Made by a program: the position numbers and the translations under genes. The notes under the pieces were generated by a model that was not told the origin of the DNA, did no database searches, and worked only from the letters and a program-made list of their open reading frames with translations. From an uncultured Geobacteraceae bacterium (GTDB lineage: Bacteria > Desulfobacterota > Desulfuromonadia > Geobacterales > Pseudopelobacteraceae), in assembly GCA_903939115.1 (NCBI GenBank), contig CAJAFV010000079.1:1-64000 (forward strand): a stretch of 64,000 bases of DNA. The letters run 5' to 3'. Below are positions 32,803 to 42,367 of the stretch, one piece after another. Position 1 is the stretch's first letter, and each line of letters begins with the position of its first letter.

Positions 32803-34722
32803 ATGCAGTCTGACATACAAAGAGAACCATCCACAGAAAAAGTTAAAATTACCATCGGCAGGGTGCCGGTTGCGGCCTTGATGCTGCTCTGGACGCTCCT
32901 GATTGCCGGCTTTGCCGGTTGGGAGATAAGAGAGTCCTGGAAATCTGAATACACCATTGCCGTCTCTATGGCGCAAAATAGTTACGACAAAGACCTTTTA
33001 TACCGCCGCTGGGCAACCATGCATGGAGGTGTCTATGTGCCGGTAACCCCTGAAACGCCCCCCAACCCAAATCTTAGCCATATTCCCGACAGGGATATAA
33101 CGCTCCCTTCGGGGAAAAAGCTCACCCTGATGAATCCGGCATATATGACCCGTCAAGTACATGAATTAGGCTTGACGCAGCATGAAGTACGCGGACACCT
33201 CACCAGTTTAAAACCGATTCGTGATCAGAACGCAGCTGATGATTGGGAAAAAGCGGCGCTGCAGTCGTTTGAAAAGGGTGTGAAGGAACATCATTCTATC
33301 GAAACTCTCGATGGCAAACCGTTTTTACGGTTTATTCGCCCCTTGATATCTGAAACCGGCTGCCTTAAGTGTCATGCCCATCAAGGGTATAAAACCGGAG
33401 ATGTGCGCGGCGGCTTGAGTATCTCAATCCCCTGGACACCGCATAAAGAACGCTTTTTATCCGATGTTTACACTGCTGTTGCCGGACTCGGCGGAATCTG
33501 GTTTTTAGGAATTGTCGGCATTATTGTTTCCGGCCGCCGGATTAAAATCAGCCTGTCAGCAAGGGAAAAACTCTTTGAGGAGCTGCAAAAGAGCTCTGGG
33601 CGATTCAAACAACTCGCCGACATGTTCCCGGAAACGATATTTGAAGCAACTACCGATGGCACTGTGACTTACACAAACGGGCACGGTTTCGAAGCCTTTC
33701 GATATTCGAAGGCGGAATTAGCAAAGGGAGTAAATATTTTCAGCCTGGTGTCTCCCGAATATCATCAGATTGTACGGGAACGGATTGAGAAGCGGCTTCG
33801 TGGAGCTGAAGTTGGTCATGCCTATCTTGAATACAAGGCCGTAAGAGCTGACGGTACCACATTTGATGCCATGGGTTTAACAGTGCCAATCACTGATAAT
33901 GGAGTAACAACCGGTATTCGTGGTTTTGTGCTTGATATCACCGAGAGCAAGCAACAAGAGGAAGCGTTACGCCAGGCACTTGTTGCGGCCGAAGTTTCAA
34001 ACCGGGCGAAGAGAGAATTCCTCGCCACCATGAGTCATGAACTTCGCACACCGATGAACGGTGTCATCGGTATGACCGACCTGCTGCTGGAAACTGAGCT
34101 GACCGACGAACAACATGAATATGCCGAGATAGTTCAAAAGTGCGGGAAAAATATGCATCTGCTGATTAACGATATCCTGGATTTTTCGAAAATCGAGTCT
34201 CAGCAGTTATATATTGATGTAGTGGATTTTGATCTGCATTCAACAGTGGCAGAGGCTGTGGCGGTATTGTCTCAGCGGGCCAAGGATGCCGGGTTGCAAC
34301 TCACCTGCAGGATCGAAGCGGATGTACCGCTCTATTTGAAAGGCGACCCGCTCCGTTTGTCTCAGGTGATCACCAATCTGCTCGATAATGCGATTAAGTT
34401 CACCCATGCGGGTGAGATCGATGTACGTGTATCACTGAAATCGGAACATGACAGCATTGTCGATATTCTTTTTGAAGTTCAAGATACCGGCATCGGAATT
34501 CCGTACGAGCAACAAGCGGTCGTCTTCGCACCATTTACCCAGGCGGATGGCTCTACCACCCGCAAATACGGTGGAACCGGTCTTGGACTTGCCATCTGCA
34601 GTCGGCTCGCCGGGTTGATGGGAGGAGAGATCGGTCTGAAGAGTGAGGAAGGGAACGGCTCCACCTTCTGGTTTACGGCACGGTTTGAAAAACAAGCCAA
34701 GATTGAAAGGGTATCGTTATGA
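32803..34722 (+). CDS. Membrane histidine kinase with periplasmic heme-type (DUF3365) sensor
   Basis: 639 residues. TM1 near 24-44, then a periplasmic DUF3365/Tll0287-like domain with RFIRPLISETGCLKCHAHQG, whose CLKCH at about 187-191 is a c-type heme attachment motif, then TM2 near 220-240. A PAS domain (about 260-385), HisKA (TMSHELRTPMNGVIGM) and HATPase (DTGIGIP; GGTGLGLAI) follow; there is no receiver. It would sense redox state, gas or a small ligand through heme. The stop overlaps the acyltransferase gene (ATGA). No cognate regulator is adjacent on this strand. Confidence 0.9.
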   Translation: MQSDIQREPSTEKVKITIGRVPVAALMLLWTLLIAGFAGWEIRESWKSEYTIAVSMAQNSYDKDLLYRRWATMHGGVYVPVTPETPPNPNLSHIPDRDITLPSGKKLTLMNPAYMTRQVHELGLTQHEVRGHLTSLKPIRDQNAADDWEKAALQSFEKGVKEHHSIETLDGKPFLRFIRPLISETGCLKCHAHQGYKTGDVRGGLSISIPWTPHKERFLSDVYTAVAGLGGIWFLGIVGIIVSGRRIKISLSAREKLFEELQKSSGRFKQLADMFPETIFEATTDGTVTYTNGHGFEAFRYSKAELAKGVNIFSLVSPEYHQIVRERIEKRLRGAEVGHAYLEYKAVRADGTTFDAMGLTVPITDNGVTTGIRGFVLDITESKQQEEALRQALVAAEVSNRAKREFLATMSHELRTPMNGVIGMTDLLLETELTDEQHEYAEIVQKCGKNMHLLINDILDFSKIESQQLYIDVVDFDLHSTVAEAVAVLSQRAKDAGLQLTCRIEADVPLYLKGDPLRLSQVITNLLDNAIKFTHAGEIDVRVSLKSEHDSIVDILFEVQDTGIGIPYEQQAVVFAPFTQADGSTTRKYGGTGLGLAICSRLAGLMGGEIGLKSEEGNGSTFWFTARFEKQAKIERVSL

Positions 34723-35300
34723 AAAATCTGATTCTCTCAGTTTTTGCGACAATTTTCTCCATCCCCTTTCGCCTGCTGCGTCCGTTCGACTATTACTGGG
34801 GAAGAATCTGGAATGGCGGACGGGCGGCGGCTCAGATTCGTGGCCTTGATCCGTCGGTACAGTTTGACGGTTCTGTTACCGTGCTCGGCACCGGAAATGT
34901 GAAGATTGGCGAAAAGGCCCGCATCGGTGATCTGGCGGAGCTTACCACCAATCACGATGGAGTCATCAGGATAGGGCGCGAAGTGCGGCTCAATAGGGGG
35001 GCGACCATCTGTGCCTATACGGAGGTGTCAATTGGTGATTTCAGCATGGTGGGTGAATTTGTGTCAATTCGTGATGCAAACCACGGCATAGCACGGGGTG
35101 AGCTGGTACGCAGCCAGACGCACGATGCAAAACCGATCCGCATCGGCAGCGATGTCTGGGTAGGGCGGGGCGCCTGCATTCTGCCGGGTGTCACCATCGG
35201 TGATGGCGCAATCATCGGTGCCAACAGTATCGTGACGAAAGATGTCCCCTCAAATTGTATCGCAGCCGGGATACCGGCAAAAGTTATCAGGGAGAGGTGA
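34719..35300 (+). CDS. Left-handed beta-helix acyltransferase (WcaF/NodL-like)
   Basis: 193 residues. Hexapeptide repeats include VKIGEKARIGDLAELTTN, VSIGDFSMVGEFVSIRDANH and VWVGRGACILPGVTIGDGA, ending in CIAAGIPAKVIRER. This matches O-acetyltransferases that decorate EPS. The His in DANHG is the likely catalytic base. It ends the plus-strand operon, 9 bases from a convergent glycosyltransferase gene. Confidence 0.88.
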   Translation: MKNLILSVFATIFSIPFRLLRPFDYYWGRIWNGGRAAAQIRGLDPSVQFDGSVTVLGTGNVKIGEKARIGDLAELTTNHDGVIRIGREVRLNRGATICAYTEVSIGDFSMVGEFVSIRDANHGIARGELVRSQTHDAKPIRIGSDVWVGRGACILPGVTIGDGAIIGANSIVTKDVPSNCIAAGIPAKVIRER

Positions 35301-35309
35301 TTATTAAAA

Positions 35310-36239
35310 TCAACGCCCCCGCAGCACGTATCCGCAAACCCGCCACGCTTCCCGATTCAGCGGTTGTTCCTTCAGCGCTTTCAGGGCATATTTTCGTGCC
35401 GTCGGTAGATGCCCCGCCTTTAACGCCCACCATGACCATTTGATATACGCATCGCCAATATCCTGCCGATCTTTTGCCGGTTGCGGGCGGAGTGACAAAT
35501 TATTGTAATCAATCCCCCTGCGCCGGCAGGCATCCTTGATCGCACGCATGGCCGAATCGGCCTGCTTGTTCCCGTGAAGATACCCGATGCTGGAGAGATG
35601 CTGCCGGTATTTCAGCAATACCTCCGGTATATTGGCCAGCGTACCGATCTCCGCCAGGCGCAGGAAGAGGTCAAAATCCTCGGCGCATGGGAACTCATCC
35701 CGGTACCCACCCACCTGTTCCACCGCAGCTTTTCGCAGTGCCACCGTCGGCTGGAAGAATATCGAGTCGCCGGACATATTGGTTGAGTCGATATCCTCAT
35801 GACTGAATTTGTTGCCCATCTCCGTAATCGGCATGTCATCGGCGTCAACAAGGAGTATCTTCGAACCGACGGCGACGCAGTCCGGGTTTTCATGTAAAAA
35901 GCGAATCTGCTTTTCAAAACGGTCCGGCATGCAGATATCATCAGAATCCATCAGAATTATGATGTCGGCTTTTGCCAGCCGGTTCCCTTCATTCCGTGTT
36001 GCAATAATCCCTCTGTTCGGCCAGTGATACACCCGACAGCGACTGTCTCTCTGCTGATAGCGATCAAGAATTGCCGATGACCCGTCGCTGCTGCCGTCAT
36101 CAAGCAGCAGCAGTTCGAAATCGGTAAAGGACTGCCCCAGAACGGAATCAACCGCCCGCTCAAGATATGTTACGGTGTTGAAAACCGGCATGACCACACT
36201 TGCAGCAGGTTGTGGGCTGCTGCTGTCCGATTCGGACAT
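35310..36239 (-). CDS. Family 2 glycosyltransferase
   Basis: 309 residues. SVVMPVFNTVTYLERAVDSVL, LLDDGSSDGS, IILMDSDDICMPDRFEKQ (DxD) and CAEDFDLFLRLAEIG are the GT2 motifs. The C-terminal 60 residues (WSWWALKAGHLPTARKYAL) resemble a short TPR-like helix pair, as seen in some EPS glycosyltransferases. It is last in the long minus-strand series and lacks membrane segments. Confidence 0.87.
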   Translation of the reverse strand: MSESDSSSPQPAASVVMPVFNTVTYLERAVDSVLGQSFTDFELLLLDDGSSDGSSAILDRYQQRDSRCRVYHWPNRGIIATRNEGNRLAKADIIILMDSDDICMPDRFEKQIRFLHENPDCVAVGSKILLVDADDMPITEMGNKFSHEDIDSTNMSGDSIFFQPTVALRKAAVEQVGGYRDEFPCAEDFDLFLRLAEIGTLANIPEVLLKYRQHLSSIGYLHGNKQADSAMRAIKDACRRRGIDYNNLSLRPQPAKDRQDIGDAYIKWSWWALKAGHLPTARKYALKALKEQPLNREAWRVCGYVLRGR

Positions 36240-36281
36240 AGGAGACTCCAGAATTGAAAAAAAGGATAACGGTCAGACTTA

Positions 36282-38537
36282 TCAGCTGTCCAGCACCTCA
36301 CGCACCTTGACTGACAGTTCAGGAAACGTGAACGGCTTTTGAATGAAATGCACATCTTCGTCAAGTACGCCGTGGTGGCCGATGATATCTGCCGTATATC
36401 CGGACATGAACAGACATTTGAGCTGAAGAGATTTTGATTTCAGGATACCGGCTAGCTCCTTGCCGCTCATCCCGGGCATTATCACGTCGGTTACAAGCAG
36501 GCTGATTTCGCCTGCATGATCCTCGGCCAGAGAGATTGCTTTGGCCGGAGTGTCCGCCTGATGCACCGTGTAGCCCTGTTTTGCGAGAATCATTGCGGTT
36601 ACATTCAGGATTTCCAGTTCGTCTTCGACCAGCAGAATGACTTCCCGGCCACAGGGGGGTGGCATCTTTACGTCTTGATTCACCGCATACCCGGTTTCAT
36701 CTGCATACCGGGGGAGATAGATCGTGAACGTTGTTCCGACACCCGGTTTGCTGTTGACGGTGATGAAGCCATTGTGCTGTCTCACGATGCCGAACACCGT
36801 CGCCAGTCCCAGTCCGGTCCCCTTGCCGGTCTCCTTGGTTGTAAAGAACGGTTCGAATATGCGGTCCAGAGTCGCCTCGTCCATGCCGATGCCGTTGTCG
36901 CTGACGATAAGCTGTACGTACTCGCCTGGCAATGCATCTGTGCGATTAGCGCAAAACTGCTCGTCAATACTGATGTTCCGCGTCTCGATAATTATCCTGC
37001 CGGTGCCGGTAATTGCATCGCGGGCGTTGACGCAGAGGTTGGCCATGATCTGGTCGATCTGGGAGAGATCAAATTTTATCTGCCACAGGTCGGTTGCAGG
37101 CTGCCAGGCGAGATCGATGTTCTCGCCGATAAGCCGGTGCAGCATCCTGAGCATGTTCGAGACGGCCCCGTTCAGATTCAGCACCTTGGGGGCTATGGTC
37201 TGTTTGCTGGCAAAGGCCAGTAATTGCCTGGTCAGATCGGCAGACCGCTCGGCTGTGGAACGGATTACGGCCAGGTGATTATAGAGCGGTTTGGTTGAAT
37301 CCATGCCGATGAGCGCAAGTTCCGCATGACCAAGGATAACACTCAGCATGTTGTTGAAGTCATGCGCCACCCCACCGGCCAGGTTGCCGATCGATTCCAT
37401 CTTCTGGGACTGCTGGAGCTGCTGCTCGACTCTGCGGTGGTCGGTAATATCAAGCGCAATGGAAAGCAGGCGATTTACTCCCGCAACCGATACTATCTCA
37501 CCCCAGTATTTACAGAGTCTCTTTTGACCGGACTTTGATCGCAGCATCAATTCATGATCATGTATTTTGCCGTTCTGCTTTATTTCCTCTATCAGCAGCA
37601 TCCAGTCAGATTGACTGATAAAGTCGAGCTCGACGGATGTTTTTCCGATAACTTCATCCCTGCTGAATCCGGAAACATCAAGAAACTGGCGGTTGACATC
37701 CAGATAGGCACCATCGTCGATAGTGCTGAAGGCAATAATGATAGGTGCGTTATTGAATGCTACGGTGAATCTTTCGTCACTCTCGCGAAGGGATTCTGAA
37801 ATCTGTTTTCGTTCGGCAATGCGCTGTTTCAAGTCGGAAACCATATCAATAGCCATAGCATCGAACGCGTGTGACACCTCTCCCAGCTCGTCATCAGTGC
37901 CGGTTGCGCTGCGCACCGACAAATCGCCGTTCATCACCGCACGAACAGCCTGAAGGAGCCTTTTCAAAGGACTCAGCACGCGTTTATGAAGGATGAAAGC
38001 CAGGAGTGCCAGGATGAGGGACATCATGATTGGAATGGAGATGGTCAGGAAGAAAAATGTTTGTTCGGATTTATGGCGCTCTTCAGCAATTGCATTGCTC
38101 CAGCGATGTATCGATTCGGCGAGGGCTTGAGATCTGTTCTGCATCTGATCGAGCAGTAACTGTTTCTGATAGCTTTGAATGGCTGGCCGGTTAGATGTTG
38201 AGCCAACCAGTTGCTGAAATAATTCGGACAACACTGCTGCATCTTTTATCGCTTCGGGTGGTGCCGGTACGACATCTTTTACCTCGGCCTCCAGGTTCTT
38301 TATAATAGTGGCATGCCGTAACCTCCATTGCTGTGCGGCCCTTTCTCCAGAATAAATAGCGTATTCATGAGTCAGCACCAGCAAATTTGCGATGTCACGT
38401 GCGGCGGTCTGAGCCTGGTCCTGTTTCGCCGAAAGCAGAGCAAGTTTGGTCGCTGTAAACCAATTGGTCACGGCCAGACCCACCACCATTAACATGGCGA
38501 CTGCAACGGATATCTTGAGTAGAGTACTGATGCGCAT
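36282..38537 (-). CDS. Transmembrane hybrid histidine kinase (HAMP-PAS-HisKA-HATPase-REC)
   Basis: 751 residues. TM1 about 7-29, a periplasmic domain of about 130 residues, TM2 about 165-187, HAMP, PAS at about 250-375. The kinase core has GGVAHDFNNMLSVILGHAE (H box of the HisKA subgroup common in NtrB-like hybrids), DNGIGMDEATLDRIFEPFFTTKE and GTGLGLATV. A receiver (LLVEDELEILNV, LLVTDVIMPGMSG) closes it. Gene start is 3 bases after the stop of a periplasmic binding protein gene, which suggests ligand sensing through that protein. Confidence 0.92.
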   Translation of the reverse strand: MRISTLLKISVAVAMLMVVGLAVTNWFTATKLALLSAKQDQAQTAARDIANLLVLTHEYAIYSGERAAQQWRLRHATIIKNLEAEVKDVVPAPPEAIKDAAVLSELFQQLVGSTSNRPAIQSYQKQLLLDQMQNRSQALAESIHRWSNAIAEERHKSEQTFFFLTISIPIMMSLILALLAFILHKRVLSPLKRLLQAVRAVMNGDLSVRSATGTDDELGEVSHAFDAMAIDMVSDLKQRIAERKQISESLRESDERFTVAFNNAPIIIAFSTIDDGAYLDVNRQFLDVSGFSRDEVIGKTSVELDFISQSDWMLLIEEIKQNGKIHDHELMLRSKSGQKRLCKYWGEIVSVAGVNRLLSIALDITDHRRVEQQLQQSQKMESIGNLAGGVAHDFNNMLSVILGHAELALIGMDSTKPLYNHLAVIRSTAERSADLTRQLLAFASKQTIAPKVLNLNGAVSNMLRMLHRLIGENIDLAWQPATDLWQIKFDLSQIDQIMANLCVNARDAITGTGRIIIETRNISIDEQFCANRTDALPGEYVQLIVSDNGIGMDEATLDRIFEPFFTTKETGKGTGLGLATVFGIVRQHNGFITVNSKPGVGTTFTIYLPRYADETGYAVNQDVKMPPPCGREVILLVEDELEILNVTAMILAKQGYTVHQADTPAKAISLAEDHAGEISLLVTDVIMPGMSGKELAGILKSKSLQLKCLFMSGYTADIIGHHGVLDEDVHFIQKPFTFPELSVKVREVLDS

Positions 38538-38540
38538 AGG

Positions 38541-39524
38541 CTACCTGATGATACTGACGGCTGAAGGCCGAACCCTGTTCAACAGGGTGGGATGGATGAA
38601 ATTGAGGTAATTGGGAATTTTATCGCCCTTCACCAGACCCTCCCGCCATGCCCAGCGAGCTTCACCTTCCAATGTTGTGATCAGTGACTGATCAAGTGAG
38701 AGACGATACTTGTTTGCTGGCCAGATCCAGTCGATGAAAGCTTTGTCGAGTTTGAGGCGGTCAATAAGTATGGTTTTGGCTTTTTGTGGCTCTGCGCTGA
38801 TGAATTGCTCGGCACGGTCCAGTGCCCGAAGAAGCTTGACCAGCTCTTCGTCGCGTGTTCCGAGCAGTTTTCTGTTCACAATGAGGTTGAAGAACAACCG
38901 GTACGCACCAGACTTGGCCAGCATTTTGGCACCCGGCACCTCTTTAAGGGCCTTGAAGGGGAAAGGTTCCCAAATTGCTATGGCGTCTACTTCTCCTTTC
39001 TTTAACGCTTCGGCCATAACCTCGGGTTGAAGGTTGCGAACCCGCACCGACTTGGGATCAATGCCGTTCAACAGCAGCAGCGTTTCAAGGTAATAGTGGC
39101 TCGCTGCCCCGGTTACCGTGCCGACAATTTTACCCTTCAGCTGCTGTGGCTGATGTATTTCTGCAGAAGCAGCGGTGATGATCTTCACATCGTCATCGCT
39201 GGTGACAAACGAAGCAATGACAGTGAACTCGGAGCTGTGAAAGCTGTTAAACATCACAACGGCCTCGGATGAGGTCGCAAGATCGGCTGTTCCTTCCAGC
39301 AACTGCTGCATGGTGCGATGGCCGCCAACAACATCGGTTATCTTGAGCTTCACCCCTTCAGCCGCAAAATATCCCTGCTTCTCGGCAACATAGAAAGGGA
39401 GTGATAAGGGCGTTTGCGATAGCGAAATTCTAAGTGGCTCTGCTGACGATGCGACGGCAATGCAGAAAAACGTCGCAACCAGAAATACAACTGCTGTCGC
39501 AGGGAGTCGTAAGCGGTGCATCAT
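38541..39524 (-). CDS. Periplasmic substrate-binding protein (NMT1/SsuA-like)
   Basis: About 327 residues. A signal peptide (ATAVVFLVATFFCIAVASSA) precedes LRISLSQTPLSLPFYVAEKQGYF, the typical start of the NMT1/THI5-like or SsuA-type binding fold, with LKGKIVGTVTGAASHYYLE and VDAIAIWEPFPF further on. No permease or ATPase of an ABC transporter is adjacent; the downstream partner is a sensor kinase. The start ATG 39524 begins the signal peptide; the frame extends 21 codons further. Confidence 0.88.
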   Translation of the reverse strand: MMHRLRLPATAVVFLVATFFCIAVASSAEPLRISLSQTPLSLPFYVAEKQGYFAAEGVKLKITDVVGGHRTMQQLLEGTADLATSSEAVVMFNSFHSSEFTVIASFVTSDDDVKIITAASAEIHQPQQLKGKIVGTVTGAASHYYLETLLLLNGIDPKSVRVRNLQPEVMAEALKKGEVDAIAIWEPFPFKALKEVPGAKMLAKSGAYRLFFNLIVNRKLLGTRDEELVKLLRALDRAEQFISAEPQKAKTILIDRLKLDKAFIDWIWPANKYRLSLDQSLITTLEGEARWAWREGLVKGDKIPNYLNFIHPTLLNRVRPSAVSIIR

Positions 39525-39681
39525 GCATTGAAGGGGAGATGAATGAGGGGAGCATGCCTGCACCCGGATCGGTCGATTGCCTGTCATGTCTCCTCCGGTA
39601 TATAAGTGGTCTGCAAAAAGTGCTGAAAATATATACCAGTAATCAAGCTTTTAAAAGATAATATAATCTGAAACGCAGCAC

Positions 39682-41082
39682 TCACCCCAGCAGGAGCGCC
39701 AGGCCTTTACCGATAAGCGCACCGATTGCCAGAGCCGGCAGGACCAATAGTTCGCGCTTGATATCGAGGATGCCGTTTACTTTTTTGAAATAATAGGTTA
39801 GCGGAATACTGACGAATGAATTGGTTGCGATCACCCAGAGCGCTCCGTCAAAACCGTACAGTTTGAAAACTATGGGCAGCACGATATAGAGCGGCAACAG
39901 CCTGCAGCCGATGAGCGGAATGAGCAGTTTGGGTGTTCCCCTCGCCATATAATATTGACCGGTGACGCCGAAGCGGGTTTCGAACAGTGCCAGAGACAAA
40001 ATCTCCAGCATCGGCCCCGCAGAGGCATAGCGGGCGTCATAGAGCGAGGTGATAAGAACACGTCCGGAAAAGAAGAGGAAGCCGGTTAAAAAGAGCAGCA
40101 CAAGATCAATAGGCACCCGCAGTTTGTAATATTTGCTGAGCAGCTGTTCCGGCTTATCGCGGATTATCTCGCTTAATAAAGGAAACGAAATATTGTCGAT
40201 TAATTTTGCCGCCACCTGCTGAATAGAAGAGATCATCATAAATGCTATGGAATAGAGGCCAAGGGTTTTGGCGTCCACCAGACCTCCGAGCATCAAACGG
40301 TCACCGCTGGCAACCAGAAAGCCGAGTATCGATGAAAAAAATACCCACTTGCCGTAGCCGATTATTTCGCGGAAACAGTCTCGATCCCAGGCCAATTTGT
40401 TTTTGGGGCCGCTGAGCAGTGTGTGGCTGAGAATAACCCGCACCAGAGCGGCAACCAGGGCGCCTGCCACCAGCACCCAGATTGTTTTACTCACCAGCGC
40501 CCAGCCAAGCATAAAAATGAGCGCCACTATCTGGCTGGCCAGTTCAATCTGGGTAACTCGTCCCAGTTCCATTTTGCGCCGGGCAAGGGCCAGTTTGTTC
40601 GACTCGAATCCGGAGAACAGCGCCGAAAATGAGAGCGCAAGGATGACAGACGGCAGAATACTATTCGCGTAGGCGCTCCCCGCCGGCAGCAGATGATATA
40701 TTCCTGCCAGATACAGTGCCCCAGCAATCAGCATGGCCACTGCCCAGAGAACGGCGCCGCGCAGGATCTGAACGACCCAGGCGGTATTGAGGAACACCGG
40801 GTCTTCTCCGCGCCGACTCTGGATGATGCTTTGGCCAAGTCCGAAATCGGAGAACAGCGCCAGGCCGAATAAAATGATATTGGCAATCGCCATGACCCCG
40901 AACATTTCCGGGACCAGCAAGCGGGTCATGACGAGATTGCTCCCCAGGCGCAGTACCTGGCTCACGCTGTAGCCGACCAACGTCCAGCTGCCGGCGTGCA
41001 GTACGCGGGATTTAAGTGATTTGGCAGGCGGAGAGGTTTTTGTCTGATCAGGATGGGGGAGGGGGGTGGTGCTGTTTGTCAT
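39682..41082 (-). CDS. Wzx-type polysaccharide flippase
   Basis: 466 residues with about 12-14 hydrophobic segments. VLHAGSWTLVGYSVSQVLRLGSNLV and FGVMAIANIILFGLALFSDFGLG are typical of the polysaccharide biosynthesis (MVF/Wzx-like, WzxC) family. It would move undecaprenyl-linked repeat units across the inner membrane for the Wzy-like polymerase at 26142. Together with the Wza- and Wzz-like proteins this completes a Wzx/Wzy-dependent pathway. Confidence 0.9.
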   Translation of the reverse strand: MTNSTTPLPHPDQTKTSPPAKSLKSRVLHAGSWTLVGYSVSQVLRLGSNLVMTRLLVPEMFGVMAIANIILFGLALFSDFGLGQSIIQSRRGEDPVFLNTAWVVQILRGAVLWAVAMLIAGALYLAGIYHLLPAGSAYANSILPSVILALSFSALFSGFESNKLALARRKMELGRVTQIELASQIVALIFMLGWALVSKTIWVLVAGALVAALVRVILSHTLLSGPKNKLAWDRDCFREIIGYGKWVFFSSILGFLVASGDRLMLGGLVDAKTLGLYSIAFMMISSIQQVAAKLIDNISFPLLSEIIRDKPEQLLSKYYKLRVPIDLVLLFLTGFLFFSGRVLITSLYDARYASAGPMLEILSLALFETRFGVTGQYYMARGTPKLLIPLIGCRLLPLYIVLPIVFKLYGFDGALWVIATNSFVSIPLTYYFKKVNGILDIKRELLVLPALAIGALIGKGLALLLG

Positions 41083-41163
41083 GGATAATCCTAAAAGCGG
41101 TTTTTGAACAAATGTATTTGAATTAACAAGAATTAAATAAAAATTCGTGGCTGCCGGAATTCG

Positions 41164-42264
41164 TTAAGCAATTTTGCAGTTAACGGCGAAACTGAACCTG
41201 CTGCCGCCGGGGCTGCTTTCGATGCTGAGGGGGCTGCCCATCAGCTGCGCTATGCGACTCGCAATTGAGAGTCCAATGCCAAGCCCGCCAAATTTGCGTA
41301 TCGATGACCCATCACCCTGGGTAAATGGTTCAAATATGAGTGTCTGCATTTCAGCCGGTACTCCAATGCCGGTATCGGCTACGGAGCAGCAGAGCTGGAC
41401 GTTCGTTGCATCCCGATCACCCGCTTCAATATGTACAGAAACGATGCCGGAGGGGGAAAACTTGATGCCGTTACTGAGGAGGTGATGGAATATCAGTTTG
41501 AGTTTATCGGGCAGTCCGGTCAGGTTGTCAGGGACATTCGGGTGGATATCAACATTCAAAGTAACGCTATTCATTTTCGCTTCTGAGGCCATCTCCTCAA
41601 TGGACCGCTGCACTGTTTCCCGCACGGAGAAGGGGGTAAGCGGCAGGTAGTAGAGGGGATTTTCACTTTGCAGGAAGCTGAAAACATCATTAACAATGGT
41701 CATCATATGATGTGCGCTACGTTCGAGCACTTCAACATATTCTGTCTGCTCATCCGACAGCTCGGTTGTTTGTAGCAATTGCGTCATACCGAGGACACCA
41801 TTCATCGGTGTCCGTAATTCATGACTGACGGTAGTCATAAAGGTGATCTTTGTCTGTTCGCCTGCTTCGGCCTGGTGTTTGCCTTCAATAAGATTCAAGA
41901 TCCTCAGCATGATTTCCGCAAAGTCGCCCGGTTTGGTGACATAGTCTCGAGCGCCTAGTTTCAAGGCATTGGCAGCATCACTCGAACTGCTGCTGAAGAC
42001 AAAAACTGGGATAGAGCGAAAGCGGAGATCTTCCCTGGCTTTGTCCAGGAACTCGAAGCCGGTCATAACCGGCATTTCCAGATCCAGAATGATAACATCG
42101 GTGCCCGGATTCTTTGCAAGCAGGTCCAGTGCTTCCTGGCCGTTATCAGCATGGATGAGTACATACAGCTGACCGACTGATCTTCCGTATGCCTTAAAGT
42201 GAAGTTCCAATAAGTCGTGTATTTCCGGATTGTCATCGACAATAAGAATTTTAGCGAAATACAT
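41164..42264 (-). CDS. Receiver-histidine kinase fusion (REC-HisKA-HATPase)
   Basis: 366 residues, cytoplasmic. The N-terminal receiver has KILIVDDNPEIHDLLE, phospho-acceptor in VIILDLEMPVMTG and Lys in YVTKPGDF. HisKA H box is MTTVSHELRTPMNGVLGMTQ; the ATPase has SNGIKFSPSG, DTGIGVPAEM and GGLGIGLSI. Such REC-first kinases relay between kinases. It lies between the flippase and the glycoside hydrolase genes. Confidence 0.92.
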   Translation of the reverse strand: MYFAKILIVDDNPEIHDLLELHFKAYGRSVGQLYVLIHADNGQEALDLLAKNPGTDVIILDLEMPVMTGFEFLDKAREDLRFRSIPVFVFSSSSSDAANALKLGARDYVTKPGDFAEIMLRILNLIEGKHQAEAGEQTKITFMTTVSHELRTPMNGVLGMTQLLQTTELSDEQTEYVEVLERSAHHMMTIVNDVFSFLQSENPLYYLPLTPFSVRETVQRSIEEMASEAKMNSVTLNVDIHPNVPDNLTGLPDKLKLIFHHLLSNGIKFSPSGIVSVHIEAGDRDATNVQLCCSVADTGIGVPAEMQTLIFEPFTQGDGSSIRKFGGLGIGLSIASRIAQLMGSPLSIESSPGGSRFSFAVNCKIA

Positions 42265-42367
42265 ATATTACACCCTCCCCCAAAAAAAATGCCGCAGGCT
42301 GTAAAATAACCCCGTTCTCTCGTCAGTTATGAAAAGACATTACTCGTGGCTGAAACAGGTTTCGGGA

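Noticed and set aside
36516-37223. 235-codon frame antisense to a hybrid kinase gene
   Set aside because: Shadow of the kinase coding region; no family similarity and no ribosome binding site.
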